Origin: Candidatus Aminicenantota bacterium
Lineage (GTDB): Bacteria > Acidobacteriota > Aminicenantia > Aminicenantales > Aminicenantaceae
DNA: 64,000 nucleotides
NCBI GenBank assembly: GCA_011773465.1
Contig: WVXO01000012.1
Location: 2,368 to 66,367 of the forward strand
Direction: 5' to 3'
Positions 9,096 to 19,486 of this stretch are shown piece by piece. A program made the translations under genes and the position numbers. Numbering within the stretch: position 1 is the stretch's first letter; each line of letters begins with the position of its first letter. The notes below the pieces were generated by a model. That model made no database searches. It had not been told where the DNA came from and saw only the letters and a list, made by a program, of their open reading frames with translations.

Positions 9096-11624
9096 ATGAA
9101 AGCCTTCAAAAAAATCATTATCGTGGCTTTTTCACTCCTTATTCCTTTTCTTCTCCAGGCAGCAGAATTTCAGGTTAAAGTCATAAAAAGCGAAGATGAC
9201 CTACCTGAAAAATTTTGCAGTCACTGGGAAAAAGGAGACTTTCTTATTTTTAACGGAAAGAACCTAGCCCTAATCGGTGGAGCCAAGAGACGTTTAAAAA
9301 ACCTGACTAACTATCCGACAGGCGACGCCATGGGCAGTATTATAAGTTTCGTCCCTGCAGGAAAAAAAATAGTAAGCAACCTGAATATCGGATCACCTTA
9401 CATCAGGATAAAGAGAAAAAGAGAATATATAACCTACACCTCAGTTAAACCTTTAAAAGAGACTGCCCAAAAAGCGGCTCTTGCTTTTGAAGCCGCGGCT
9501 CTTTACGAAGGGAAAAAAGGGGAAAAAGCCCGGATCAGGACTCGCTATCATTTTTCCCCTCTTGAAGGAAGAATTGACGTCACTTCAACCATAACTAATA
9601 CGGGAAAGAAAACGTTCGAAGATCTGGATTATGATCTCTATTTTTATGCATTTAACCAGTACTATTTCAGCCCTTTTGACAGAAAGAAACATCCTGACTT
9701 AAGGTTCAGAGTTTACCAGAAAAAAGGACATTATTTGGGCTGGCTCAATATGAATCCTCTTCAAGAGAAAGAAAAATCTGTTAAAGAAGACGAAGAATCT
9801 CCTCCTATACCAGGAACACTAGCTCCTAAGGAAATATTTGAAATTCGCCACATTCTGCTCGTGGATATTCAACATGAAAACTTACTACAAAAGATCTATA
9901 AAATTTTTAACGTAGAGCCAGAAGAAGCGTTCATTCATTTTAAGGATTTCAGTGGCAGTACCATGGAGGTCATTGTCAAAGATGCTTATTCCTCTTCTAC
10001 CTTTTTCCGCTCCTTTCTGGAAAATCCTTTTTCCCTCAAAGTTCCTCTTCCCAAGGGCGCCTATAAGGCGAGAGCAAATTTCTTCCCGGCCGTCTGCGAA
10101 GAGCTCCTTGTTGTCGGATTAGAAGATGAAAGTTCATGCGTTCTTCAAAACCTCCCGCAGGGGAAGGTGAAAGTAAAAATTGTAAACAGCAAAGGAGAAT
10201 TTGTGCCCGGGAAGGTCACTTTTATCGGCCTTTCGCCGACTAAAACTCCCTATTTTGAACCCGAGAATCCTGTAAAGAGCGGAAGAAAATGGGAAACTTC
10301 CAAAAATTCCTGTTTTCCTCAAGAAGAAGGGAAGGAAGTGAAATTGCCTGTAGGAACCTATCTTGTCACTGCTTCAAGAGGGCCGGAATATTCTATAGAC
10401 AAAAAAGTCGTCGAAATATTGAAGAATGAGCAGCAAGAGTTGATCTTTTGCATAGATAGGGTATTAAAGACTCCAAATCTCATCTCAGTCGATCCTCACA
10501 TGCACACCGATCAATCAGACGGAAGAGTTCGAATTTCTGAAAGAATAAGATCCGTTGTAGCCGAGGGGATCGACGTGGCTGTAGCGACTGACCACAATAA
10601 CATCACGGATTATTTTCCAACGCTTAAGAGACTTGGCCTGAACAAATATTTAGCAGTCATATATGGGAGTGAAGTGACCGTCTCAGGCTTAATCCATTAC
10701 AACACTTACTCATTAAAATTCAGACCAGAGGAAGAATACAACGGCGCAATCTACCCTGGCGTCGACGAAGCCTCCCTCCTCTTTGAAGCAAGCCGGAAAA
10801 AAGATCTCAAAGCCATTCTTCAAGTAAATCATCCAAGATCAGGGACCTTAGGTTATTTCAATACCTATCTACTTGACCTTGAATCCGCAGCCTTTGCTCG
10901 AGTGAATTTCGATACGTCCTTTGATGTCCTGGAAATAATGAATGGACCTTATTATTATTCCTCCAATTTTTGGGCGATTGAGGATTGGCTTCATCTTTTA
11001 AATAGAGGTTACTACTTCCCTCTCATCGGCTCTTCTGACTCCCATTCAATAGACAGGGGAGAACCAGGTTACTCTCGAACATATATTATGTATGAGGGAG
11101 AAGAGGGCGATAACCTGAAAGGGGACGCCCTTGCTCTTTCCATAAAGAAAGGGCGCTCTTTTGCCAGCAACGGTCCCCTAGTGGAGTTTAAAGTCAACGA
11201 TAAATACCGCTCAGGCGATTCCTTTACGTCCTCAGCCGGAAAAGCCGAGGTTTGGATTAGAGTTCAAAGCTCGCCCTGGGTAGCAGTGGATGAAGTGAGA
11301 TTAATCGTGAACGGAGAAAGGAAAATTATTTTTCCAATCAAGACTGCAAGAGAGGACATTCAAAAATTCACAGAACAAATCAGTTTGAAACTGAAGAAGG
11401 ACTCCTACATAGCTGTAGAAGTCCTGGGCAAGAAGTCTCTCTACCCTGTCTTACAACAATATTCCAAAAAGGGGCTCTTAAAGGATGCAGCCCTCCCTTA
11501 CGCTCTGACAAACCCGGTGTTTATTGATGTGGACGGAAACGGGAAGTTTGACCCTCCTCTGCCTGGAAAAATCAAGTTGCGTTCTGACATTCCAGAACCA
11601 AAAAAATTAATACAGCGCTATTAA
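9096..11624 (+). CDS. CehA/McbA-type PHP-domain metallohydrolase, secreted
   Basis: Signal peptide; PHP motifs SVDPHMHTDQSDGRV, VAVATDHNNITDY, LQVNHPRSG, GSSDSHS. Confidence 0.8.
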   Translation: MKAFKKIIIVAFSLLIPFLLQAAEFQVKVIKSEDDLPEKFCSHWEKGDFLIFNGKNLALIGGAKRRLKNLTNYPTGDAMGSIISFVPAGKKIVSNLNIGSPYIRIKRKREYITYTSVKPLKETAQKAALAFEAAALYEGKKGEKARIRTRYHFSPLEGRIDVTSTITNTGKKTFEDLDYDLYFYAFNQYYFSPFDRKKHPDLRFRVYQKKGHYLGWLNMNPLQEKEKSVKEDEESPPIPGTLAPKEIFEIRHILLVDIQHENLLQKIYKIFNVEPEEAFIHFKDFSGSTMEVIVKDAYSSSTFFRSFLENPFSLKVPLPKGAYKARANFFPAVCEELLVVGLEDESSCVLQNLPQGKVKVKIVNSKGEFVPGKVTFIGLSPTKTPYFEPENPVKSGRKWETSKNSCFPQEEGKEVKLPVGTYLVTASRGPEYSIDKKVVEILKNEQQELIFCIDRVLKTPNLISVDPHMHTDQSDGRVRISERIRSVVAEGIDVAVATDHNNITDYFPTLKRLGLNKYLAVIYGSEVTVSGLIHYNTYSLKFRPEEEYNGAIYPGVDEASLLFEASRKKDLKAILQVNHPRSGTLGYFNTYLLDLESAAFARVNFDTSFDVLEIMNGPYYYSSNFWAIEDWLHLLNRGYYFPLIGSSDSHSIDRGEPGYSRTYIMYEGEEGDNLKGDALALSIKKGRSFASNGPLVEFKVNDKYRSGDSFTSSAGKAEVWIRVQSSPWVAVDEVRLIVNGERKIIFPIKTAREDIQKFTEQISLKLKKDSYIAVEVLGKKSLYPVLQQYSKKGLLKDAALPYALTNPVFIDVDGNGKFDPPLPGKIKLRSDIPEPKKLIQRY

Positions 11625-11740
11625 TCAGATATGAATGAGAGGAGTAAAAGTTAATAACTTAGGAAAGATCATCAATAGGAAAGGATAACACGATAATCCT
11701 CGGCTGCCTGGTGATGCATATTTTACCTCTACTCGATTGA

Positions 11741-12424
11741 ATGAAAAGCAATAATAATCTTTCAGGCCTTTCTCCTGCAAAGTCCCGTGAAATACGTTTT
11801 AGAATCAAGACATTATTATTTGCTCTTCAGATTATTGTAGTAGCTGCTCTCCTTGTGGTCTGGCTGAGTTCTGAGTCTATTCAGAAGAGCAAAAATTTGT
11901 GGGTTCTCTTCATCTATAGTTTTCCTTCTCAATTTTTAATCCCTATTGTCCCTCATGAACCTGTTCTACTCTATTTTGGCAAATTCTATCCTCCTTTAAC
12001 GGTTGCCTTGGTAGACATAGCTGGCACATTGCTGACCGAGGCCCTCAACTACTCAGTATTTAAGTATATAATTGATACAAACTTTTTCCAGAAAGTGCGT
12101 TACAGAAAAACTGTTACCAAAGTAGTTGAACTATTCAACAGAGCTCCTTTTATCGCTCTTTTTGTGGCAGGATTCACTCCCGTACCATTCTATCCTTTCC
12201 GTTTCTTGGTTGTCATGGCGCATTACCCTATCTGGAAATACCTTCTGGCTGTTTTTCTCTCGAGAACTCCTCGTTTTTATGTCCTTGCCCTTATAGGTTA
12301 CGCAATCAAAATTCCCGATTATTTGATAATCGCAATTTTTATAATTCTTATCGCCTCAGCCAATATTCCTCTTTTGAGGAAATTTTTTAAAAAAAGACAA
12401 AGAAATAAAACATATGCCTCTTAA
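11741..12424 (+). CDS. VTT/DedA-like membrane protein
   Basis: Multi-TM; P-x(n)-E layout and FVAGFTPVPFYPFRFLVVMAHYPIWKYLLAVFLSRTPRFY typical of VTT (SNARE-associated) proteins. Confidence 0.65.
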   Translation: MKSNNNLSGLSPAKSREIRFRIKTLLFALQIIVVAALLVVWLSSESIQKSKNLWVLFIYSFPSQFLIPIVPHEPVLLYFGKFYPPLTVALVDIAGTLLTEALNYSVFKYIIDTNFFQKVRYRKTVTKVVELFNRAPFIALFVAGFTPVPFYPFRFLVVMAHYPIWKYLLAVFLSRTPRFYVLALIGYAIKIPDYLIIAIFIILIASANIPLLRKFFKKRQRNKTYAS

Positions 12425-13388
12425 AGCTTTGGTTACTGGAGCAACTGGTTTTATCGGGAGCCATCTGGTTCAAAGCCTGGTCGAAGAAAATTGGGATGTG
12501 ACCTGTCTTATAAGGTCCAAAAGTAGGACCGATTTTCTCCAAAAATTCCCTGTCCGTTTTGTCCAAGGCTCTGCGACTGACATAGATAGCTTGGGGAAGG
12601 CGGCCAAAGGTCAGGATTATGTCTTCCATCTGGCGGGGCGAATTCACCCAGCAAGCCGTGCAGTCTATGATATAGCAAATCATCAACTGAGCAGGAATTT
12701 AGTCCAGGCATGCCTCAGGAAAAATCCATCCCTCAAACGTTTTGTTTACATCTCGTCTATATCCGCAGCCGGTCCCTCTCTTCCAAATTTTTACTCTGAT
12801 GAAAACCAGGCTCCTTCTCCTGTTTCAGAGTACGGCCGAACCAAACTCAAAGGAGAAGATGCCGTCCGTGAAGTATGGGATCTCATCCCGGCCACCATTA
12901 TTCGCCCTCCCAACGTATACGGTCCAAGGCAGCAGGAAACTGAACTTCTGATAAAACTTATCAGTAAAAGGATTGTGCCCCTTCTCAAAGAAAAAAAAGA
13001 AACAACCAGCCTCATTTATGTCATAGACCTCATACAAGGTATACTCCAGGCAGCTCTTTCGCCAAAAACTAAAAACCAGGTCTATTATTTAACTGACGGA
13101 AAAGGCTATTCCTGGCGTAAAATTATTCTCACTATAAAAAAAGTTGTTATAGGAGAGTCTTTCTTTTTTCCTCTTCCTGAGGGATTAATTTCTTTTGCAG
13201 CTTGGCTCGTTGATATGCTCAAGAAGACAAGGCTTATAAAATCCTATTTCGGGCGAAAGCTCTGGCGGGCCATGACACAAACTCCCTGGCTTTTTTCTTC
13301 ATCCAAAGCAGAGAAAGATTTCGGTTTCCGCACCAGTTACAGCCTGGAAAATGGAATCAATGAAACAGTGAATTACTATCGAAAGTGA
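12414..13388 (+). CDS. NAD-dependent epimerase/dehydratase (extended SDR)
   Basis: ALVTGATGFIGSHLVQSL Rossmann motif; YGRTKLKGED (YxxxK); RPPNVYGPRQQE. Confidence 0.9.
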   Translation: MPLKALVTGATGFIGSHLVQSLVEENWDVTCLIRSKSRTDFLQKFPVRFVQGSATDIDSLGKAAKGQDYVFHLAGRIHPASRAVYDIANHQLSRNLVQACLRKNPSLKRFVYISSISAAGPSLPNFYSDENQAPSPVSEYGRTKLKGEDAVREVWDLIPATIIRPPNVYGPRQQETELLIKLISKRIVPLLKEKKETTSLIYVIDLIQGILQAALSPKTKNQVYYLTDGKGYSWRKIILTIKKVVIGESFFFPLPEGLISFAAWLVDMLKKTRLIKSYFGRKLWRAMTQTPWLFSSSKAEKDFGFRTSYSLENGINETVNYYRK

Positions 13389-13430
13389 CTCCGCGTATCC
13401 ATAAGATCTGATCCCTCCTGATAATAACAT

Positions 13431-13667
13431 CGTGGGGGTCTGATTCATCAATCCCACATTTTTTATCTTCTGTAGGGGCTTGATTCATCAAGCCCACCTT
13501 ATAATTATACACAAATAATTGATTTGTATTCTGTAAGGGCTTGATTCATTTGTAGGGGCTTGATTTATCAAGCCCACCTTATGATTATGCGTAAGTCATT
13601 GATCCATATACCGTAGGGGCTTGATTTATCTTGTGTAGGTGTTTGATTTATCAAACACACCTTATGA
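13431..13667 (+). repeat. REP-like cluster, units GTAGGGGCTTGATTTATCAAGCCCACCTT in forward orientation
   Basis: Several full palindromes plus half-units read directly; hairpin GGGCTTGAT-TT-ATCAAGCCC preceded by GTAG. Confidence 0.9.
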
Positions 13668-13765
13668 GGTAAAAGGAATCGCACATGAGCTAAAATGCAA
13701 TAGTAACTCGATTAGTTTTTGACTTAAATATATCGAGATGCTATAAGTTCAAAGTTGGGCTACGA

Positions 13766-14695
13766 ATGAACGAAAACATTTTTTCCTCACAAGAAATTTC
13801 CTGCATCGTCAACCCGCAGGCAGCAAACAAAAAGTGGAAGAGAAGAAAGAAGCTTAGAAGCTATCTCCAGAAAAACCTGCCATGTCGAATCATTGATTTT
13901 CAAGGAAGCAAAGAAGGAACCATTGAAATGGCCAAGAAACAAAGTCTGACCCAAAAGATCATAGTGGCCGTGGGCGGAGATGGGACAGTTGCCGATGTCA
14001 TCCAAGGCATCATCGAAGCACGAAGAGAGAAGGATATCATCTTAGGAATCATACCCTTTGGAAGCGGAAATGCTTTCCGAAAATCCCTGGGCATTCCTAA
14101 AAGTGTAAAAAAGGCCATAAGGCTCCTCAAAGAAGGAGAAGAAAAAACAATCGATCTTATAGATATCGAAGGAAAAGTGACCGGAATTGCCAGTATCGGA
14201 GCAACGGCCAAAGTCACCCAGGAAAAACTTCAACATAATATTCAAGGCTTCTTAGGCCATATTTTAGCCTCAAGGATCATGCCCTCATTACCCAAAACAG
14301 AACAGCAAATAGAGCTCTTCGATGGTATTAGCGATAACGGAGAGCAATTTGATAAAAAAACTTTAAACCTTAGCCTTTATGAGTGTGTGGTAGGGAAAAC
14401 AATCTATTTTGGCTATAACTGGAAAGTTTCTCCCAGAGCCAAGATCGATGACGGATTTCTCGATATTACTCTATATGAGACAAGTGGATTAAAATACTTG
14501 TTATTTTTTCCTCTCATCTATTTCGGCCTTTATCAAAAAACACAAAAACATTTTAAAGCAAAAAAAATGATAGTTCGGGGTAAAAATCTTCCTGTCCAGT
14601 ACAACGGCGAATTTCTGGGGATGAAGGATAAGTTTGAATTTAGAGTTCTTCCTCGAGCCCTGAAAATAATCGGTGCAAAAGACGATAAAAAGTAG
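13766..14695 (+). CDS. Diacylglycerol kinase family lipid kinase (YegS/BmrU-like)
   Basis: CIVNPQAANKKW, VAVGGDGTVADVIQGI, LGIIPFGSGNAFRKSLGIP. Confidence 0.9.
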   Translation: MNENIFSSQEISCIVNPQAANKKWKRRKKLRSYLQKNLPCRIIDFQGSKEGTIEMAKKQSLTQKIIVAVGGDGTVADVIQGIIEARREKDIILGIIPFGSGNAFRKSLGIPKSVKKAIRLLKEGEEKTIDLIDIEGKVTGIASIGATAKVTQEKLQHNIQGFLGHILASRIMPSLPKTEQQIELFDGISDNGEQFDKKTLNLSLYECVVGKTIYFGYNWKVSPRAKIDDGFLDITLYETSGLKYLLFFPLIYFGLYQKTQKHFKAKKMIVRGKNLPVQYNGEFLGMKDKFEFRVLPRALKIIGAKDDKK

Positions 14696-14737
14696 TCATT
14701 ATTCATCAAAGATTTGATGAGTTAAATCCTTATAATT

Positions 14738-14823
14738 TAAGGTGGATTTGATGAATCAAACCCCTACAATAGAAGGTGGGCTTGATAAATCAAGCCCCTA
14801 CATAAGATAAATCAAACGCCTAC
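14738..14823 (-). repeat. REP-like cluster, reverse orientation
   Basis: aaggtggatttgatgaatcaaacccctaca, aaggtgggcttgataaatcaagcccctaca, then half-unit gataaatcaaacgcctac. Confidence 0.9.
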
Positions 14824-14936
14824 GATTCAATTCCACAATCATCAAGAGTGCAGGATTGATTTTCTTTATCCATTAATACTAAAAATCTCTAAGTTGGTCT
14901 ATAAAAAATACAAAAAAAATGATAGTCTTACTGGTC

Positions 14937-16052
14937 ATGACCAAAAGAAAAATTCCAATTTCTCTTCTCCTCTTTTTTATGGCCGGACACTCTTTTATTT
15001 TTGCCTCTAACCTCGAGACGTTCGGGTATTATGAGAATCGGTTTTTTATACTCAGCAGCGGCAAGCTGAGCCTCCAAGATATCAGTGAGAATTTTTCCTT
15101 GGGCGATTATAACCGTCTCCGCCTTCAATTCAGGTCTTCGTTATCAGAGAACATATCATTGAATCTTGCAGTGGATTTCTTCACTTTCCATGGAATTATC
15201 AGTAGCCCCTTGGGAGTGTACGAGAACTCCGATCGGTCAGACACGACTCATACTCAGTTAGACAGGGCGTACATCGATCTTTACTTTCCTGGATTCGACA
15301 TCACTATCGGAAAACAGCGAGTCGCCATAGGCATCTCCCATCTCTGGGCACCGCTGGACCTGTTCAACAGAGTAAATATCTTCGAACCCGCTGAGGAAAA
15401 ACCTGGAGTGAATGCCATCAAGGTTTACGTTCCAATCGGGCAAACATCGAGTCTAACTGGAGTTTTTTCGCCTGAAGATAATTTCAACTCTTCAAAATCG
15501 GGCCTCAGAGCACAAACCCAAATTGCCGGTGTGGATGCGGCTTTGACGTTTATCAGTTGGGGAACGCGAAATCAAACCATTTACGGCCTGGACCTCCGCG
15601 GTGAAAACTTCATCGGCTGGTGGGTAGAGGGAGGCTATTTTTCATCTCCCGGAGAGAAAAACATGAAGCTTGTTGTCGGGTTCGATTATACTTTTCCGTT
15701 TAAAAGCGGAATCTACTGGCTGAATGAATTCTTCTATGATGAGAGTGGAGAAAAAGACAGCGGTCAGTATGACTTCGATAGGCTTTTTACAGGAGAGAGC
15801 TTCACTCTAGCTCGAGAATATTATTTTTCCGCTCTGCAGTTTCCTTTTATCGGCCTTCTCTCTTTAAGCACAACTTATATCGGGAACTGGACAGACGGCT
15901 CATATATCTTCAGCCCTGGCCTTCGGTACGAGCTTACCCAAAATGTAACTTTGAATCTGGGCATATTCTTTTTGATGGGCAGAAAAGGAGGAGAATTCAA
16001 CAGGGAAGGGGCAAATGATGTATTCTATATCTGGCTTAAAATGAATTTTTAA
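14937..16052 (+). CDS. Outer-membrane beta-barrel/porin-like protein
   Basis: Signal peptide; alternating beta pattern; YNRLRLQFRSSLSENISLNLAVDFF; terminal ...VFYIWLKMNF. Confidence 0.65.
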   Translation: MTKRKIPISLLLFFMAGHSFIFASNLETFGYYENRFFILSSGKLSLQDISENFSLGDYNRLRLQFRSSLSENISLNLAVDFFTFHGIISSPLGVYENSDRSDTTHTQLDRAYIDLYFPGFDITIGKQRVAIGISHLWAPLDLFNRVNIFEPAEEKPGVNAIKVYVPIGQTSSLTGVFSPEDNFNSSKSGLRAQTQIAGVDAALTFISWGTRNQTIYGLDLRGENFIGWWVEGGYFSSPGEKNMKLVVGFDYTFPFKSGIYWLNEFFYDESGEKDSGQYDFDRLFTGESFTLAREYYFSALQFPFIGLLSLSTTYIGNWTDGSYIFSPGLRYELTQNVTLNLGIFFLMGRKGGEFNREGANDVFYIWLKMNF

Positions 16053-16067
16053 TAAATGGAGCAAGAC

Positions 16068-16763
16068 ATGTCTATCGCTAAACTGGAAAACATTCACAAA
16101 GTTTACCATATCGGAAAAATCGACTTCCCAGCCCTGAGAGGAATCTCCTTCTCTATCGAGGAAGGAGAATTTCTATCGATCGCCGGTCCTTCAGGCTCAG
16201 GAAAAACCACAATCCTCAATCTCCTCGGCTGTCTGGATAAACCCAGCCAGGGAAAAATCTTCTTGGAGGAAAAAGACATCACCGCTCTTCCGACATCCAA
16301 ATTGGCGGATGTGCGGCGGAAAAATATCGGCTTCGTCTTCCAGACGTTCAATCTTATTCCTGTTCTGACCGCCATGGAGAACGTGGAATTCCCGTTGATC
16401 CTGGAAGGTCAGCACGATCCCAAAGAGCGACGCCAGGTAACGGAGGATATTCTCACTGAAGTTGGGTTGAAAGATTTTCTTCACCGTCGCCCCAACGAGA
16501 TGAGCGGCGGCCAGCAACAAAGAGTAGCTGTCGCTAGGGCATTGGTTAAAAAACCAAAACTAGTTCTGGCAGATGAACCTACTGCCAACCTGGACTCTGT
16601 GACAGGCGAGGAGATACTCCAACTGATGCTCGAGCTAAACCAGAAAACATCAACCACTTTTGTCTTCTCCACACACGATAAGATGGTCATGGATTTCGCC
16701 CGAAGGATTATCAGGCTCCGAGACGGGAAAATCGAATCTGACCAGAAGGTTAACAAGAAATGA
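16068..16763 (+). CDS. ABC transporter ATP-binding protein (MacB/LolD class)
   Basis: Walker A AGPSGSGKTTILN; signature MSGGQQQRVAVARAL; Walker B LVLADEPTANLD. Confidence 0.95.
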   Translation: MSIAKLENIHKVYHIGKIDFPALRGISFSIEEGEFLSIAGPSGSGKTTILNLLGCLDKPSQGKIFLEEKDITALPTSKLADVRRKNIGFVFQTFNLIPVLTAMENVEFPLILEGQHDPKERRQVTEDILTEVGLKDFLHRRPNEMSGGQQQRVAVARALVKKPKLVLADEPTANLDSVTGEEILQLMLELNQKTSTTFVFSTHDKMVMDFARRIIRLRDGKIESDQKVNKK

Positions 16764-18016
16764 AGATGCTGTTTAAGCTCGCGTTCCGGAATGTCTTCCG
16801 GTACAGAAGACGCACGATCATCACCTTCTCCGCTATATCTTATGGTCTGGGCTTGATGGCCGTAGGAATCTCCCTTTATAACGGAGTCGACACGCATGCC
16901 ATGGATAACATCATCAACAGCCAGACAGCTCATCTCAAGATCTTGGCCGCCGGATACTTTGAAAAAAAAGATGAAGTTCCTCTTGAATTCACCATCGACG
17001 AACCTCAGGAAATAAAAAGCCTACTGAAAAATAACCGGGATATTCAAGGTATCGAGAGTCGCGTCCTCTTCCAAGCAAGCATCATCTCCGGCATGGATGA
17101 GCTTCCCTGTATGGGTGTGGCCATCGAGCCTGAAATCGACCCGCTGGTATTTAAAATAAAAGACTCCATTATAGACGGACGCTTCCTGGAACCGTCGGAA
17201 TCGAAGATCATCCTGGGCAGCGGGCTAGCCCGGGATCTAGGCCTGAAAGTCGGAGACGATTGCACTCTCAGGATTTTTTTCTCCATAGAAGATTTTATCT
17301 GGAATGCGCTCGACCTTGAAATTGCTGGGATTGCCAAAACCGAAAACCCGATGGTCAACCGAGGGACCGTATTCATTCCCCTCTCCCTCGCTCAGGAAGC
17401 CTTAAGCCTAGAAAACAGCGTGACTGAGCTTGCGGTTCGGATTGAAGACAGGAGGCGACTTCTTGAGGTAAGGGAGTCCATTGAGGGTCGACTGGCGAGC
17501 TTGAGCAAAGACTATGAGGTCGTGAGCTTCGAAGAATACGCATCTGACTTCAAAGAGCTGATGAGGATGAGAAGCAGAATGCAGGCCCTTATCCCTCTGA
17601 TGATGATCCTGATCGCCACCCTGGGAATCGTGAATACCATGCTCATGGCAGTCATGGAGCGGACGCGTGAAATCGGGATGCTGGCCGCGATGGGCATGCG
17701 GAAAATGGAAGTCATGCTCGTATTTATCTTCGAGGGCGCTCTCATCGGTATTTTTGGCTCTTTTGCGGCCTGCGTCATCGGGGGTTTGGGGGGGTGGTGG
17801 CTGGAAGCCAAGGGATTTAGTCTAGCCTTTTTGGGAGAGGAGATAGCCGAAATGGTGTCGTTTCTCCCTATGGAAGTGTACAAGGGGGATTTGACAGCAG
17901 GAACACTGATTTTTACTTTTATTTTAGGAACCGTTATCTCTATACTGGCTAGCCTTTACCCAGCCTATAAGGCTGTCAAGCTCGACCCGATTCAGGCATT
18001 GAGGCACGTGGGATGA
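16760..18016 (+). CDS. FtsX/MacB-type ABC permease
   Basis: N-terminal LAFRNVFRYRRRTIITFSAI; C-terminal FtsX domain (GIVNTMLMAVMERTREIGMLAAMGM); ATGA overlap with the ATPase gene. Confidence 0.92.
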   Translation: MKMLFKLAFRNVFRYRRRTIITFSAISYGLGLMAVGISLYNGVDTHAMDNIINSQTAHLKILAAGYFEKKDEVPLEFTIDEPQEIKSLLKNNRDIQGIESRVLFQASIISGMDELPCMGVAIEPEIDPLVFKIKDSIIDGRFLEPSESKIILGSGLARDLGLKVGDDCTLRIFFSIEDFIWNALDLEIAGIAKTENPMVNRGTVFIPLSLAQEALSLENSVTELAVRIEDRRRLLEVRESIEGRLASLSKDYEVVSFEEYASDFKELMRMRSRMQALIPLMMILIATLGIVNTMLMAVMERTREIGMLAAMGMRKMEVMLVFIFEGALIGIFGSFAACVIGGLGGWWLEAKGFSLAFLGEEIAEMVSFLPMEVYKGDLTAGTLIFTFILGTVISILASLYPAYKAVKLDPIQALRHVG

Positions 18017-19263
18017 AAAAGTTCATTAAATTAGCCTGGCGGAACATCTGGAGAAATTGGCGCCGGACAATTCTGACCTCCCTGGCTGTGGCCTTTGGAA
18101 TGGTCTCCATCATCTTCACCAACAGCTATATTGAAGGTGTCAGCGAAAGCGTCTATAGAAGCCTGATAGAAACAGAACTCGGGCATGTAAAAATTGTCTC
18201 CAGAGAGTTCCTGAGGCTGGAAAGAGTCATGCCCAGGGAGCAGCTCGTTTATAACGCCCAGAGCATTGAAAACGGCATTTCTTCTCTTCCCGGAATATCC
18301 AACATAACGGAAAGGATCAAATTCCGTCTCATCCTCTCCTCCGAAGACGAAAACGAGCCTGCTCTAGGCGTAGGCATCAACCCAGAGAAGGAGAAAAACC
18401 TTTTTGATTTAAGACAATATTTGATCCAGGGGAGTTACTTTCAAGATTCATCGGCAGAAATGCTCATCGGTGACGGTCTAGCTAAAAAATTAGAGGTAGG
18501 CCTCGGCGACGAGCTCCTGGCTGTGACCACGGATATCAACTACTCCACTTACGCTTTGAGCTTCACCGTGGCCGGAATCTTCAAGACTGGGTTTACCTTC
18601 ATGGACAAAAATCTTATCTACATTCCTATCGAAAAGGCCCAGGAAATGCTCGATTGCGATGGAGCCGCGCACGAAATACTGCTTCTCCTTGAGGACGCAG
18701 AGACAGCAACGGAAATTTCTTCTGAAATCCTGACCTTCCTCAAAGAGAGCGGATTGGAGGATACCCTCACCGCTGTCCCCTGGCAAGACAACTTCTTTTT
18801 GACCTATCTGCCTTTTGCAACAGTCGCCGTGGGCAGCATCTTGTTGATCATCATGCTTATCGCTGCCCTGGTGATCCTGAATACTATGCTCATGGCTGTA
18901 GTGGAAAGAACCCACGAGATCGGGATCATCAAATCCATGGGAATGAGGAATGGAGGGATTGTGGCTTTGATCCTGGTTGAGGCTACGTACATAGGCCTTT
19001 TGGGCGTGTTCATAGGAGGTTTGATCGGAAGCGGTCTATCATTGCTGGCCCAGAACACCGGGCTGAATTTCACACGGATGATGGAAAAAATGGAATTCGA
19101 GATCGCCTTCTTTTCCCCCATCATCTATCCCAAGTTCAGCCTCGGGATTCTCGCTGGTGCGGCGGTTTTCTGCCTGGCAACCACACTCTTCGCAGCTATA
19201 TACCCGGCCCGGAAAGCCTCGCGAATGGAGCCAGTGGAGGCTCTGCGAACAAGCATGAAATAA
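18013..19263 (+). CDS. FtsX/MacB-type ABC permease (second subunit)
   Basis: LAWRNIWRNWRRTILTSLAV; VILNTMLMAVVERTHEIGIIKSMGM; ATGA overlap. Confidence 0.92.
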   Translation: MKKFIKLAWRNIWRNWRRTILTSLAVAFGMVSIIFTNSYIEGVSESVYRSLIETELGHVKIVSREFLRLERVMPREQLVYNAQSIENGISSLPGISNITERIKFRLILSSEDENEPALGVGINPEKEKNLFDLRQYLIQGSYFQDSSAEMLIGDGLAKKLEVGLGDELLAVTTDINYSTYALSFTVAGIFKTGFTFMDKNLIYIPIEKAQEMLDCDGAAHEILLLLEDAETATEISSEILTFLKESGLEDTLTAVPWQDNFFLTYLPFATVAVGSILLIIMLIAALVILNTMLMAVVERTHEIGIIKSMGMRNGGIVALILVEATYIGLLGVFIGGLIGSGLSLLAQNTGLNFTRMMEKMEFEIAFFSPIIYPKFSLGILAGAAVFCLATTLFAAIYPARKASRMEPVEALRTSMK

Positions 19264-19276
19264 TAATCGATAAAAA

Positions 19277-19407
19277 TGTAGGGGCTTGATTTATCAAGCC
19301 CACCTGCTTATTTGAATGGAATGAAGAAATTTGTAGGGGCTTGATTTATCAAGCCCACCTTATTATTTGAATGAAGAAAAATGTGTGTTTGATAAAACAA
19401 GCACCTA
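19277..19407 (+). repeat. REP-like cluster, two exact full palindromes in a roughly 55-bp direct repeat
   Basis: tgtaggggcttgatttatcaagcccacct...ttatttgaatg...atgaagaaa repeated in tandem; third degenerate unit. Confidence 0.9.
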
Positions 19408-19486
19408 AAGAATATGAATTGAGCATAACATGCCAAATATACGATTCAAGCGATAAAATCTATAATAAAATAAAAGGTAACTAGCT

